This document shows, piece after piece, positions 1-11,936 of a stretch of DNA of 64,000 bases; within the stretch, counting starts at the first letter, position 1; each line of letters starts with the position of its first letter. Source of the DNA: Dugong dugon. Its lineage: Eukaryota; Chordata; Mammalia; Sirenia; Dugongidae. Made by a program: the position numbers and the translations under genes. The stretch covers positions 76,864,919 through 76,928,918 of the forward strand of contig CM057464.1 in the NCBI GenBank assembly GCA_030035585.1, in the 5' to 3' direction. The notes below the pieces were generated by a model, which was not told the DNA's origin, searched no databases, and worked only from the letters and a program-made list of their open reading frames with translations.

Positions 1-3000
1 GAACAATCCATCCAACCGCTGCAAAGTACACATTCTTTTCCAATGCACATGGAACGTTCTCCAGAATAGACCACATCTTAGGCCACAGAGCAATCCTCAA
101 CAAGATCCAAAACATTGAGATAATTCACAGTATCTTCTCTGACCACAATGCCATCAAGGTAGAAATTAACACTAGAAAGAGCAAGGAAAAAAAATCAAAC
201 ACATGAAAACTGAATAATACTCTGCTTACACATCAATGGGTAATAGAAGAAATCAGAGATGGAATTAAAAAATTCCTAGATTCAAATGAAAATGAAAACA
301 CATCATACCAAAACCTTTGGGACACAGCAAAGGCAGTCCTCAGAGGACAATTTATAGCAATAGATGCACATATCAAAAAAGAAGAAAGGGACAAAATCAA
401 AACATTAACTACAGAACTCAAACAAATAGAAAGAGAACAGCAAAAAAAGCCTACAACTACCGGAAGAAAGGAGATAGTAAAGATCAGAGCAGAAATCAAT
501 GAAATAGAGAACAGGAAAACAATAGAAAGAATCAACACAACCAAAAGCTGGTTCTTTGAAAGAATCAACAAAATCGACAAACCACTGGCCAGACTGACAA
601 AAGAAAAACAGCAGAGGGCACAGATAACCCAAATAAGAAAAGAAATGGGGGACATTACAACAGACCCGACCGAAATAAAAAGGATTATAACAGAATATTA
701 TGAAAACCTATATTCCAACAAATTTGAAAACCTAGAGGAAATGGATAAATTTCTAGAAACACACGGCCTACCCAAACTACAACAAAGTGATATTGAAAAT
801 CTAAACAGACCCATAAAAGGAGAAGAGATTGAAAAGGTAATAAAAAAACTCCCAACCAAAAAAAGCCCTGGCCCTGATGGTTTCACTTGAGAATTCTACA
901 AAACATTTACAGAATAGCTTGTACCAGTTCTACTCAAGCTATTTCAGAGCATAGAAGAGGAAGCAACACTTCCAAATTCATTCTATGAAGCCAGCATAAC
1001 CCTGATACCAAAACCAGGCAAAGACATCACAAAAAAAGAAAATTACAGACCAATATCTCTCTTGACTATAGATGCAAAAATTCTGAACAAAATTCTAGCC
1101 AATAGAATTCAGTATCATATCAAAAAATTAATACACCACAACCAGGTAGGATTCATACCAGGTATGCAAGGATGGTTTAACATTAGGAAATCCATCAACG
1201 TAATTCACCACATAAATAAAAGGAAAGAAAAAATCACATGATCATCTCAATTGATGCAGAAAAGGCATTTGACAAAGTCCAACACATATTCCTGATAAAA
1301 ACTCCCAATAAAATCGGTATAGAAGGGAAATTTCTCAACATAATAAAGGGCATCTATGCAAAACCAACAGCCAACATCATTCTTAATGGAGAGAGGCTGA
1401 AAACATTCCCCTTGAAAACAGGAACAAGACAAGGATGCCCTTTATCACCCCTCCTATTTAACATTGTGCTGGAAGTTCTAGCTAGAGCAATAAGGCAAGA
1501 GAAAGAAATAAAGGGCATCCAAATTGGTAATGAAGAAGTTAAACTGTCCCTGTTTGCAGATGATATGATGCTATACATAGAAAACCCTAAAGACTCCACG
1601 AGTAATCTACTGGAACTAATAGAAAGATTCAGCAGAGTAGCAGGATACAAGATAAACATTCAAAAATCAGTTGGATTCCTATACACCAGTAAAGAGAACG
1701 ATGAAAAGGAGATCAGGAAATCAATACCATTTTCAATAGCACTTAAAAAGATAAAATAGTTAGGAATAAATCTGACCAGGAATGTAAAAGACCTATACAA
1801 AGAAAACTACCAACCACTGCTGCATGAAACCCAAAGGGATCTACATAAATGGAAAAGCATACCATGCTCATGGATAGGCAGACTCAACATTGTGAAAATG
1901 GCAATTCTACCTAAAGCAATTTACACATACAATGCAATCCCGATCCAAATACCAACAACATTCTTCAAAGAGATGGAAAAACTAATTATTAACTTTATAT
2001 GGAAAGGGAAGAAGCCCCGAATAAGTAAAGCACTACTGAAGAAGAAGAATAAAGTTGGAGGACTCACACTACCTGACTTGAAAACCTACTGTACAGCTAC
2101 AGTACTCAAAACAGCCTGGTACTTGTACAACAACAGAGACAATGACCAAATGGAACAGAATTGAGAACCCAGATGTAAATCCATCCACCTACGGTCACCT
2201 GATTTTCGACAAGGGCCCAAAGTCCATCAAATGGGGAAAAGACAGTCTTTTTAACAAATGGTGTTGGCAAACCTGGATATCCATTTGCAAAAAAATGAAA
2301 CAGGACCCATACCTCACACCGTATACAAAAACTACTTCAAAGTGGATCAAAGACCTGAATATAAAGCCTAAAACTATAAAGTTCATAGAAGAAAAAATAG
2401 GACCGACACTTCAGGCCTTAATACATGGCATTAACAGGATACAAACCATAAACATCAACACACAAAACCTAACAGATAAACTAGATAACTGGGATCTTCT
2501 AAAAATCAAACACCTATGCTCTTCAAAAGACTTCACCAAAAGAGTCAAAAGAGAACCTACAGACTGGGAAACAATTATTGGACAGTACAAGTCAGACAAA
2601 GGTCTAATCTCCAAAATCTACAAGAAAATCCAACACCTCTACAAGAAAAAGACAAATAATCCTATTAAAAAATGGGCAAAGGAGATGAACAGACACTTCA
2701 CCAAAGAAGACATTCAAATGGCCAACAGACACATGAGGAAATGCTTGCGTTCACTAGCCATTAGAGAAATGCAAATTAAAACCACAATGAGATACCATCT
2801 CACCCTGGCATTACTGGCATGAATCAGAAATACTGGAAATAACAAATGTTGGAGGGGCTGCAGGGAGATGGGAACTCTTATACACTGCTGGTGGGAATGC
2901 AAAATGATACAACCACTTTGGAAAATGATATGGCGTTTCCTCAGAAAGCTAGAAATAGACATACCATTCAACCCAGCAATCCCACTCCTAGGAATATATC

Positions 3001-3281
3001 CTAAAGAAATAAGAGTCGTCACTCAAATAGACATATGCACACCTATGTTCATGGCAGCATTGTTCACAATAGCAAAACGATGGAAACAATGTAGGTGCCC
3101 ATCAACAGATGAATGGATAAACAAACTATGGTACATACACACAATGGAGTACTATGCAACGAGAAAGAACAACAATGAATCTGTGAAGCATCTCATAACA
3201 TGGATGAAACTGGAGGACATTATGCTGAGTGAAATAAGTCAATCACAAAAGGACAAATATTGTATGAGACCTCTATTGTAA
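1..3281 (+). pseudogene. L1 ORF2 remnant (endonuclease, reverse transcriptase, Cys-rich C-terminus)
   Basis: The reading is recovered in pieces at 645-890, 1238-1759, 1892-2164, 2142-2822 and 2868-3281, each matching the same part of ORF2 in the minus-strand copy. The piece at 1238-1759 holds the reverse transcriptase palm, with the F-A-D-D catalytic motif encoded at 1553-1564. The C-terminal C-x3-C...H-C...C motif lies near 2850-2900 and its cysteines are still present. Breaks include a tryptophan-to-TGA change near 204, a glycine-to-TGA at 888-890, a TAG near 914, a TAG at 1757-1759 and a small insertion near 2140-2160. No full-length protein can be made. Confidence 0.95.
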
Positions 3282-4475
3282 AAACCCATGAAAAAATTCA
3301 CATGCAAAATGTAACAATCCTTGTTGGTTACCAGGGATGGGAGGGGAGGGGGGGGAATACTAAATAGGCAATAGATAAGTGGTATCTTGGGTGAGAGGTG
3401 AGACAGTACACAGTACAAGGGAATCTAACACAACCTGCACAAGGAAAGGTCATGGAAGCGCCATAGACACATCCAAACTCCCTGAGGGACTGAATTGCTG
3501 GGCGGAGGGCTGTGGGGACTACGGCCTCAGGGAACATCTAGCTCAATTGGCATGACACTACTTATAAAGATAATGCTGTACATTCTACCTTGGTGAGTAG
3601 TGTCTGGGGTCTTAAAAGCCTGTGAGCGGCCATCTAAGATACTACACTGGTCTCATCCCTTCGGGAGCAAGGGAGAATGAAGAGAACAGGATACAACGAA
3701 AAGATTAGTCCAATGGACTAATTGACCACAGCTACCAAGACCTCCACCGGACTGAGTCCAGTACAGCTAGATGGTGCCCGGCTACCACTGCTGACTGCTC
3801 TGACCAGGATCACAACAGAGGGTTCTGGACAGAGCTGGAGAAGGATGTAGAGCATAATTCTAACTCACAAAAAAAAAAAAAAAAAAAAAGACCAGATTTA
3901 CCGGCCTAAAGGAGACTGGAGAAACCTCAAGAGTATGGCCCCCAGACACCCTTTCAGCTCAGAGGTGAAGTTACCTTCGAGGTTCACTGTTCAGCCTGGG
4001 AGTGGACAGCCCCGTAAAACCAAATGAGACTAACTAGGTACAGGAGTCCAGTGACAAGGGCCAGAAGGCAGAGGGGGAGTAGGAAGCTGATGATAGGGAA
4101 CACAAGTTGAGTAAGGATACTGTTGATGTGTTGTGAGATTGTTAACCATTGTTATAGGGCAACATTTGTAGTAACTGTTAAATGGGAGGCTATTTTGTCC
4201 TGTAAGCCTTCATCTTGGGTGAGAATGGCAGCACAATTGGAAGAGCATAGTCAATATCACTTAAATGTGTACATAAAAAGTTTTGAAATGGTGTATCTTT
4301 GGCTATGTGTATTTTCACCAAAAAAAAAAAAAAAAGCTGAGAATTCAGAGGGTTAAAATGTTGTGGGGTTGTTAACCAAAGTCATAAAACAGCATGTGTA
4401 CTACTGTTACATGAGAAACTGTTTATTCTGTAAGCCTTCACCTGAAGTACAATAAAATATTAAAAAAAAAAAAAA
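3282..4475 (+). other. L1 3'UTR with G-rich tract and duplicated end
   Basis: This untranslated tail follows the ORF2 stop. A G-rich run lies at 3334-3355, shortly after the stop, as in many mammalian L1s. Internal A-runs occur near 3870-3889 and 4321-4335. The last part is internally duplicated: a block at about 4123-4218 recurs at about 4357-4455, with the shared word gtaagccttca at 4202-4212 and 4430-4440. AATAAA at 4451-4456 precedes the poly(A). The same duplication is present in the minus-strand L1, so it belongs to the subfamily rather than to this copy. Confidence 0.9.
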
Positions 4476-5707
4476 TAGTGTTGCGTTTCTCCCATGCCGG
4501 AAGGGCTGAAGGACATGGAGTTTGATACAAAAACCTGATATTTTGATGGAACTCTTAAAAAGCAAGCTTGCTGAATGTTTCACCTCCTACCCAGTTTCTC
4601 TTCCAAAGAGGAAACCAGCTCATCAAGCATCCCCTCACCTAGAGACCTTGGCACCTATGGATGATTCAGGGCTGTGATCCAAGCGGCAGGCTCTTACCTG
4701 CCCTCATTTAAGAGGATCCTGCCAGCTCTTTGCCAGGACTCAGCTTCTGCTTTCCACATCCCACTCCTCACATACAACTTATATACCCCAATAATGGCAC
4801 ACTCTACCTGGCACTGAGCATCTCCTCTGACACACTCCTCAAGCTAAGCTCTTGCTATTTTTCCCCGACTCACCCTTACAGACAGGTGTTCATAGTCATA
4901 CTGAAGTCAGACTATCCTCTCTAGGACTTTGTGCTGTGTTTGTCCTTACTGCCGGATGTTTGCCCTGTACCACTGTACAGTCTCCATTTATTCCCTGTAT
5001 GCCACAGGTCAATGTCGTGCTGTGGGGTGTCCCAAACATCTCCTTGGAGCCAATGTGAGCTGCTGCCATCAGTGCTGTTAGCTGGATATTTTAGGGGGAG
5101 AAGTATCCATTTCACTGTGAAACACTTGAAAATCCACAGGAAAATGATAATCCACATATACAAAAATGGCAAATGGACTTCACGACAGTGACTTTACTTT
5201 GAAATGTATCTGCAGGAAGGCAAAACCAAAACCAAATGCATTCTCGTGGTTGATGCAATTTCAATAACTCAAGCTGTTATGCAGCAAATATGGATACTAT
5301 TAGGAATAGCTCACTATCACCTTGGGCTGAACTGGTTGAAGCAGCATTATTCCCAGGTGCTAAAGAAGACTTGGATGGCTTTGGGTGAGGAGGGAATTGT
5401 CCCCCTTAAGAAGTTGTGGGGAATTCATGTGTGTAATTGGCATATATGAACACACACACACATACAATCAGTCATGTGTAAATGTGTTTGATGAGTCCCA
5501 TATAAGAAAATAATTGTTCTAGCTGGGTAATACAAAGATAAATAAAACACAGTAAATTCTTCTCCAGAAAGTTACATAGAGTTTAGTCTGAGGTATTTCA
5601 TTCAACACTGAATGTAGAAAGTAATGTACCACAAAAAAAGTTAGAAATAAAATGTTACGGGATTTCACAGAGGGTATAGTTTGGAACATTTCTATTTAAG
5701 TGTATCA
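4476..5707. other. Unassigned non-coding DNA
   Basis: I see no gene or confidently named repeat. Small open frames at 4730-5449 have no family resemblance I can defend. There is a short CA run near 5449-5464. Confidence 0.5.
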
Positions 5708-6130
5708 TACCTAAAGCTTAGAGGCTTAAAAACAGCAATAATTTATTTCTCACAATTCTGCAATTTGGGAGGGTGTTCTACAGGGATGGCTGTCAGACTG
5801 GAGTCTCTTCTGCAAGTGTTGTTGGATGGGATAGCTTGACTGGGACTGGAGGATACAAGATGTCTTCACCCACAAGTCTGTCACCTTAGCTGGGATGGCG
5901 GAGGGCTGGCTGATATGTTCTCTGTCACCCTTTGTAGGCTCTCGTCCTCCAGAGCCTCTGTCTCTCCTCATGACCTCTTTCTCTAGCAGGATAATCAGAC
6001 TTTTTTATATGGTGGCTGGCTTTCAAGAAGGCAAAAGTGGAAGCTGCCAGGGCTAGTAAGGCCTAGTCCCAGATCTGGAACAGTGTCACTGCTGCCACAT
6101 GCAATTGGTCAAAGCAAGTCACAAGACTAA
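5708..6130 (-). mobile_element. Degenerate ancient interspersed repeat, probably DNA-transposon derived
   Basis: The stretch opens with a 'gcttaaaaacagcaataatt' type phrase and a 'tttatttctcacaattctg' phrase. It then has the CT-rich text ending in 'ccacatgcaattggtcaaag' seen in old mammalian MER-type repeats. I recognise the pattern but am not sure of the family name, and strand is tentative. It holds no intact ORF. Confidence 0.45.
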
Positions 6131-6177
6131 GCTAAAGTCAAGAGGAGTGGAAATAGTATGTGTATATAGGGATGGGA

Positions 6178-6391
6178 GGAGGCCTGGCAGTGCAGCAGTT
6201 AAGCGCTTGGCTGCTAACTGGAAGTTTGGTGGTTTGAACCCACCAGCTGCCCCGTGGGAAAAAGATGTGACAGTTTGCTTCCATAAAGATTTACAGCATT
6301 GGAAACCCCATGGGGGCAGCTCTACTCTGTCCTACAGTGTTGCTATGCATCGGAATTGACTTGACGGCAGTGGATTTGGTTTGGTTTTTTT
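6178..6391 (+). mobile_element. Afrotherian tRNA-derived SINE (RTE-tailed)
   Basis: It begins with the tRNA-like head (degenerate A and B boxes, 'gcagttaagcgcttggctgc' and 'ggtttgaaccc') and ends in the RTE-like tail 'cggaattgacttgacggcag' followed by a TGG/T-rich end. It is flanked by an imperfect 13-bp target-site duplication, 'tatagggatggga' at 6165-6177 and 'tataggaatggga' at 6392-6404. It is a non-autonomous element and does not encode protein. Confidence 0.92.
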
Positions 6392-6404
6392 TATAGGAAT
6401 GGGA

Positions 6405-7447
6405 AGAGTCATTGGTGGTCATCTTTGAAAACAGTCTACCACATTGGCCTTGAAAAAATTTATAGAATTGGAGTATGTTGATATGTGAAGATAGAATATT
6501 CTAGGTAAAAGGAGTAGGCTAAGCAAAGGCTTAGAAATAGGAAATTATATGAAAGAGAGTTGTTGAATTTTTTGGAGCCCAGACTCTGAGTGAAGGTTGA
6601 TTGAGATTAGTCTCTGGAGATTGGTCTGCAGCTGAGAAGTCTCTCAATGTTGCAGTGAAACGCATGTCCAAACCCTCATGCCCAATCCTGAGGTCCATTT
6701 GCTTTAGATATACGTTTTCTCCACAGAACTTAAGGTGTTTGAAAGTAGAAAAAGGGAAAAAAAATCTAATTAAGGGCAGAACAATATTTTCTCGTAGGTA
6801 AAAGAAGGAGCAAGAGAGCATCATCTTTCAAATCACCAAAAAAAACTAATATAGGTCATCAAATGAGAAGAATAGCCTGGAATATGGTGGAACCTCTTTA
6901 GAATACTAGTATTAAGAGACAATCTTACAGACTCAGTGTACCTGATAAATATTCTCTATAAAGTTATAGTTTATAATAAAATGTCTTATGCAGCAGGAAC
7001 CTATTCTACTAAACAAAATATAAGAGGCAGTTAAGAGAAACTCAGAACAATTTTACAAATATCCACAGGTTTTATGCTAACATCCTAACTCCTGTTTGAA
7101 AATAAACCACAAATGTTCCTGTTCCTGTGGTTTCAACAAAGAAAGGATCAGTGTTACAGAATCTGAAGGCTTGCCAGGATCTTCTTGAGAACTCATCGGC
7201 TCTTTTTTTGCTTTGTGTTGTGTTTTGCAATAAAACTAGAAAAAGGGAACTCCTACAAATAATACTAAGAGAGCAAATAACCAAATTGGAAAACAAATGA
7301 TGTAAATGAATGGACAAGTCACGGAAGAGACAACACATATGAAAAACAGAACTGTGAACAGCTAATTAAAGAAGTAAGAATCAAAGTAATGGGTACTATG
7401 TTTTAAATACTGGATTGACCAAAAAAAAAAAGAAAGAAAGAAAGAAA
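6405..7447. other. Unassigned AT-rich DNA
   Basis: I see no gene and no repeat that I can name. A simple AAAG run lies near 7418-7446 and may be the tail or edge of the following old LINE fragment. Confidence 0.5.
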
Positions 7448-7890
7448 ACAGCCAGTGCTGGCAAAAATGTCAAGAAAAAACGCAGTGCTGGTATAAATGT
7501 GAATTACTACACATATTTTGGAATATAATTTGGTGGTATCTGTTAAAATTTAAAACACGGCTACCCTCTTACCCAGCAAATCCACACCTATGGATCTATT
7601 CTACAGAAATATCAATGCCAGTCTGTCAAGCTATAAGAATAAGAATATTTATTACAGCATAGCTTGTGGTGGCTAAATACAGTAACCACCTTAATGCCCA
7701 GAGGTATAAGAATGGTTGAAAAATTTGTGTTACTTTCATACCATGGAATATCATGGACAGATTAAAAAGAATGAGTCAGAAACACATTAATTGACTTCAG
7801 GGGGTTTTCTTGATATATGTTGTAAAAGCAAGTTGTAGAGAAAAGCCGCAGCATGATTTCTTCTCTTTTAAAACAACTCCAAATATTGCC
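7448..7890 (+). mobile_element. Old L1M fragment (ORF2 end / 3'UTR)
   Basis: The wording follows the last part of mammalian L1: a 'ggtataaatgtgaattacta' phrase, then 'acccagcaaatccacaccta', 'accatggaatatcatgg' and an 'aaaagaatgagtcag' phrase. These match the ORF2 C-terminus in order, but with heavy divergence and no open frame. It belongs to a much older layer than the two large L1s. Confidence 0.8.
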
Positions 7891-9057
7891 TCTTTATGTT
7901 TATAGGAGTTTTATTGAATCTAGGAGCATGAAGAACGTTTTGGAAGGTTGGAAGGGGTTAATGTAGGAAAGAAAGGAAAATGGAAGAGGTAAAAACATAG
8001 CAAAGCACAGTAAATGTTAAATGAAAAATGTAGCCTATAAAATTCTGTCTATGACATTAAACATTTTTAAATAAAATATGCATAAGGTTTACAAAGTGAT
8101 AAAACAAAGGATTTTTTTAATGAATTCTCATAGTGTTAATGATGTCTGCAGTAAAATAATTAAAAATAATTAGAAAAATGTAAAATGTAAATTTTTCATG
8201 AAATATAAAATGCTCGAGATTCCAACTAAAGTAATACATCTTTTTATTCTTAACCATTTTGTTAATGAAAAATAATGCATTTAACCATCAAAAACTCAAG
8301 CAGAAGACATGGCATATAGTGAAAGTCAGTCTTATTCACAGACCTTTAAACTGTACTCACAAGCAACAGCTATCAACAATTTCTCCTGAATCCTTCAAAA
8401 GATAATATATACATAGCCAAGAATGTAGATTATAGATAGATAGACAGACAGACAGATATGACTTATTGTAACACAACAGGGGACAGAAGACCTCCCACAG
8501 ATGCAGGCAGGCTGGTCCTTTTTGTGCTGGGGAGACAGAAAGGCCTTCTCTGATTTTTTGTTCTCAGTGAAATAGATTATCAGTGGAGAGGAGGGGCCAA
8601 AGTGGCATAATCAAGGGTCCAGGAGCGAATTGCACTGAATCTATTGCATTCTCTCTCCTATTCTGAAATTAATAGAGTGAATGAAGGCTGGGGCTTCTTG
8701 CTTTACGGAGGAAGCACAGCACCAGGAACAGGAAAAAAAGGCTGAAATCGGCAATCCTGAAATAAGAAAATTTTTCATAAGTCTGGAGATCCGCTCACAT
8801 AGATCTGATTAACCCAAAGTGGAATACAAAACAGATCTCAAAGTATATAAATCATCTCAGATACTGATGGTTAAGTGTCCATAGAGCAACAGGCAGGAGG
8901 AATGGAATCTGCTGACCATGGGTGAGTAATAGCAGCACAATTCCCAAGCTTGTGTTTCCATACATGAAACCATGAAACATAACGTAGAACTTGTTGAAGG
9001 AAATGTAAGTATGGAATGAGGATGAGATTGGGACTGTGGCTGTAATATTAATAGAAG
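7891..9057. other. Unassigned DNA with a GATA/GACA microsatellite
   Basis: No gene is visible. A short tetranucleotide run (GATA then GACA units) sits at about 8431-8458. The rest is AT-rich text I cannot classify. Confidence 0.5.
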
Positions 9058-9142
9058 CAGATTGCCAGGTCTTTCTTTTGCAGTACCACTGAATGGGTTC
9101 TAACCTTCAACCTTTAGGTTAGCTGTCAAGGGACTCCACCTA
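9058..9142 (-). mobile_element. SINE fragment (RTE-tailed family, tRNA-related part)
   Basis: It carries 'gattgccaggtctttctttt' and 'cttcaacctttaggttagct', the reverse complement of the SINE head and middle. The second, complete SINE at 9154-9354 follows directly and probably inserted in or beside this older copy. Confidence 0.7.
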
Positions 9143-9153
9143 GGGACTTTGAT

Positions 9154-9354
9154 GTTCTTCTTCTGTGCCATCAAGTCTATTTTCAACTCATAGCAACCTC
9201 ATGTGACAGAGCAGAAATGCTCCATAGGGTTTTCCAGGCTGTAATCTTTACAGGAGCAGATTGGCTGGTCTTTTCTCCCATGGGGCCACTAGTGGATTCC
9301 AACCAACCTTTCGGTTAGCAGTGTGCTTAACTACTGCACAACCAGGGCTCCTTG
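9154..9354 (-). mobile_element. Afrotherian tRNA-derived SINE (RTE-tailed)
   Basis: On the + strand it runs from the reverse-complemented tail ('gtgccatcaagtctattttc') to the reverse-complemented head ending 'ccagggctcc'. An exact target-site duplication, gggactttgat, is at 9143-9153 and 9355-9365. Confidence 0.93.
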
Positions 9355-9365
9355 GGGACTTTGAT

Positions 9366-10967
9366 AAGGGTTGTAAATTAGGGACAAAGCAGTTCAGATG
9401 GACCTGCGGGCAGAAGTAGGAATTTCCACCAAGCTTGTCTATCAGCACACTGTGTGTTAATAATGCTATAGGCCATATTAGCACCTCTGTAGAACCAGAC
9501 AACCCCAGGAGCTATCTCAAGTACAATAGTTGAAATCCAGTGATTCTATTACCTTCGGTTTGGTACTTGACAGTTTTTCCCCTGCAAATTTTAAGGAAAC
9601 ATAGAAAAAAAGTAAAAGATACTTTTATATTAACCAGGCTGCCCTACATTATATGAGTTTCTTTGAAAAAAAATTTTTTTATTCCCTGTCAGTGCTTCTA
9701 TTTTAGCTTCACACTTTTGTAAAAGCAACGTACAGGAGCATATTCTGAAATTTGACATTTTCAGGCAGGTCTGGGCACTGTGTGGGGCAGTGAAGCAACC
9801 TTCTCGGCACGTTGACCTCTGCCTTTCCCTGCGCCAAGTTCCGATCACAGGGGAAGATTTGAACTCATTATGAAATAGAATTTGGCTTCCGGAACTGGGT
9901 ACCATATGTCTTCCTTGGTGATAAAGTTGACATTTGCATCTATTGAAAAAACATAAGTCAAGTCATTCTTGTGCTAAAGCTCAAGGGAAGAACCTGCAGC
10001 TGACTTAAATCCAAGCACTGACACATAGTAGCCATGGGATCCTACAGGTTTTCACATTAGCGCTTTTTCCACAAGGTGTAATTGTAAGGCAGTCGTGCCT
10101 TAGAATTTTGAAACAGACAATAGACAGAGGTAAAAAGGAAGTCAGGATTTTTGCTTTCTGCTTTTGTCTCTATTGTTCACACTGCTCACGGAAAGAGACT
10201 TTCCTCTCAATTCAGTTTACATTTGCTTCTGTTTTTACAGGCAATGAATTTCACTACAGCAAAATTTGAAGTCTATTTGTGCTCTGTTTTAATTAAAAAA
10301 TGTGAATATTACTTTATATCAGCCCAGAGTTGAGAAAAATGCACTGCTGAGTTTTCTCATTGTTCACTGCATTCTATCAGCAGTCTGTTATGATCTTCGA
10401 GTAATGCTTTGTGGAGAGACCAGAACAAAAGTAAGTGGAATTAAGTTTGTATTATTCTCTGACTAATATGACCTCAATAAACTTTTTAAAAAGTATTTTG
10501 ATGCAACTCTAAGATATAAAATGGCTATTAAGTTACACTAATTTTTTAATTGATTCTTTACCCCCTAAATGTAACGAAGTTCTTGCTTTGTTATTTATCT
10601 AACTTTGGTAAAATCATCTTACATCGCCATGACTATTTCCTTAATATATCCATTGCGCTACAAACAGTAGAAATAATATTCTTTAATTATTTAGTGTCAG
10701 TTATCCATCTTGGATCTTGGACAAGAAAGCTATTGCTTAACATATTCACTAGAGGACAGAAAGAGGGAGGAAGATTTAATAAAACTCGAGTTTATTACCT
10801 TTATGTTCTGATTTGCAAACTACTCATCCTTCACTGGATATTTGAATGCCTGAGGCTTCTCTCTTAAGTGCTGAAGTCTTTGGGAAAAATTTAACCTTTA
10901 CTTTGTTATTTTGTTACTTCTTAAACTGCCACTAGGCTGAAGATTTTGCATAGCACAAAAAAATATA
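9366..10967. other. Unassigned DNA
   Basis: No gene, named repeat or RNA is recognisable. Open frames here (for example 10550-10867) are AT-rich and have no family resemblance. Confidence 0.5.
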
Positions 10968-11200
10968 AGCAGCATGGGATACTGGGGTAACTAGTCAAGA
11001 GGACCTGGCTTATCGTCTTGCTTCTATCACTGATTTTCTGTAAGATCTTAAGCAATTGACAAGGTCTGTCTGTCTCATTTTCTGAATTTCTTCATTGTAA
11101 ACAGCAGTAATAAGACCTATCTTCTAAGTTTCTTATGCTTAAACTAGGTAATACATGAGAAAGTGCTTAGAAAAAAATGTTTTATTAGTATAAAGTATTA
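10968..11200 (+). mobile_element. MIR SINE (ancient)
   Basis: The order of phrases follows the MIR consensus: 'cagcatgggatactggggta' head, a 'cctggctt...cttctatcac' core, 'gtaagatcttaagcaattga', a 'tctgtctcattttctgaatt' block and 'acatgagaaagtgcttag'. Divergence is high, as expected for MIR. Confidence 0.75.
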
Positions 11201-11207
11201 TTACTAC

Positions 11208-11271
11208 AGAGTCACTATGAGTCAGAATTGACTTGATAGCAATGATTTTTTTTTTTTTTTTTTTTTTTTTG
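11208..11271 (+). mobile_element. SINE 3'-tail fragment with poly(T) run
   Basis: Only the RTE-like tail of the SINE is present ('agagtcactatgagtcagaa' then 'ttgacttgatagcaatga'). It is followed by about 24 T residues at 11247-11271. Confidence 0.8.
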
Positions 11272-11678
11272 GTATTATTACTTTTAACTGAATGGTGTTT
11301 TGGCTTAAGCATGAAAAGATTCTTTCATAAAAGTGTTAAAACCTAAGGACAGATACTCTACTGTGCCTGATTACTTACTCTCTATTTTAATAACATTCTT
11401 ATATATTAAAAAACCATATTCACATAGTCTCATTTAACTTTGTGTATGTCTTTTGGATCCCATGATATTGGACAGGGTGTCTTGAATATGGTAGATACTT
11501 GGTAGAAATGACTGAATGGATTTTAAATAAATAAATCATCTAATAAATGCAAATATGTTTAAGATATTTGATTCTCAAAATAGAGTAAGAAATTAGACAA
11601 TAGAGTATTGTAAAATAGGTTTATGCTATATCATTTAAAAGAAGCATAGTGATTCCCAGTAATAATGTAGGTTGAGAA

Positions 11679-11844
11679 AACCAAACCAAACCCATTGCCC
11701 TCAAGTGGATTCTGACTCATAGAAACCCTAACGGACAGGGTAGAACTGCCCCATAGGGTTTCCAAGGAGTGCCTGGTGGATTGGAACTGCTGAACTTTTG
11801 GTTAGCAGCCATAGCTCTTAACCACTACACCACCTGGGTTTCCA
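11679..11844 (-). mobile_element. Afrotherian SINE, short type
   Basis: It starts with 'accaaaccaaacccattgcc' and ends at the tRNA-like head 'aaccactacaccacctgggt'. The imperfect duplication taggttgagaa (11668-11678) and tagattgagaa (11845-11855) flanks it. Confidence 0.93.
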
Positions 11845-11936
11845 TAGATTGAGAAGGGGCTGGGGAGAATCTGTTGGCCCAATTATTATTTTACTTTACT
11901 TATTATTTCGACAATTTTATTATAATTATTATTTGA

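Larger units (their letters stand above)
1..4475 (+). mobile_element. L1 (LINE-1) element, 5' part outside window
   Basis: This is the downstream part of an L1 retrotransposon. The window opens inside the endonuclease part of ORF2, at about codon 180 judged by alignment with the second L1 at 40428-48507. It continues through reverse transcriptase and the C-terminal domain, then a 3'UTR of about 1.2 kb, an AATAAA at 4451-4456 and a poly(A) run at 4462-4475. Whether it is full length cannot be seen here. It has many more stops and frameshifts than the second copy, so it looks older. L1 copies itself by target-primed reverse transcription; this copy cannot encode the machinery. Confidence 0.97.

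Noticed and set aside
317-502. 61-codon lysine/arginine-rich ORF on the + strand
   Set aside because: It is an alternative frame of L1 ORF2, also present in the second L1 at 44376-44561.
233-655. 140-codon minus-strand ORF as a membrane protein gene
   Set aside because: It is antisense to L1 ORF2 and has a twin in the other L1; the hydrophobic composition follows from the A-rich sense strand. It is kept only as a low-interest observation.
5090-5449. Possible retroviral integrase-like text near 5150 and the ORF at 5204-5449
   Set aside because: A few residues looked integrase-like, but no domain order, neighbouring pol sequence or LTR supports it.
6178-6391. tRNA gene suggested by A/B-box-like sequence
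   Set aside because: The box elements belong to a tRNA-derived SINE with RTE-like tail and target duplication; no cloverleaf-forming tRNA is present. The same applies to the other SINEs.
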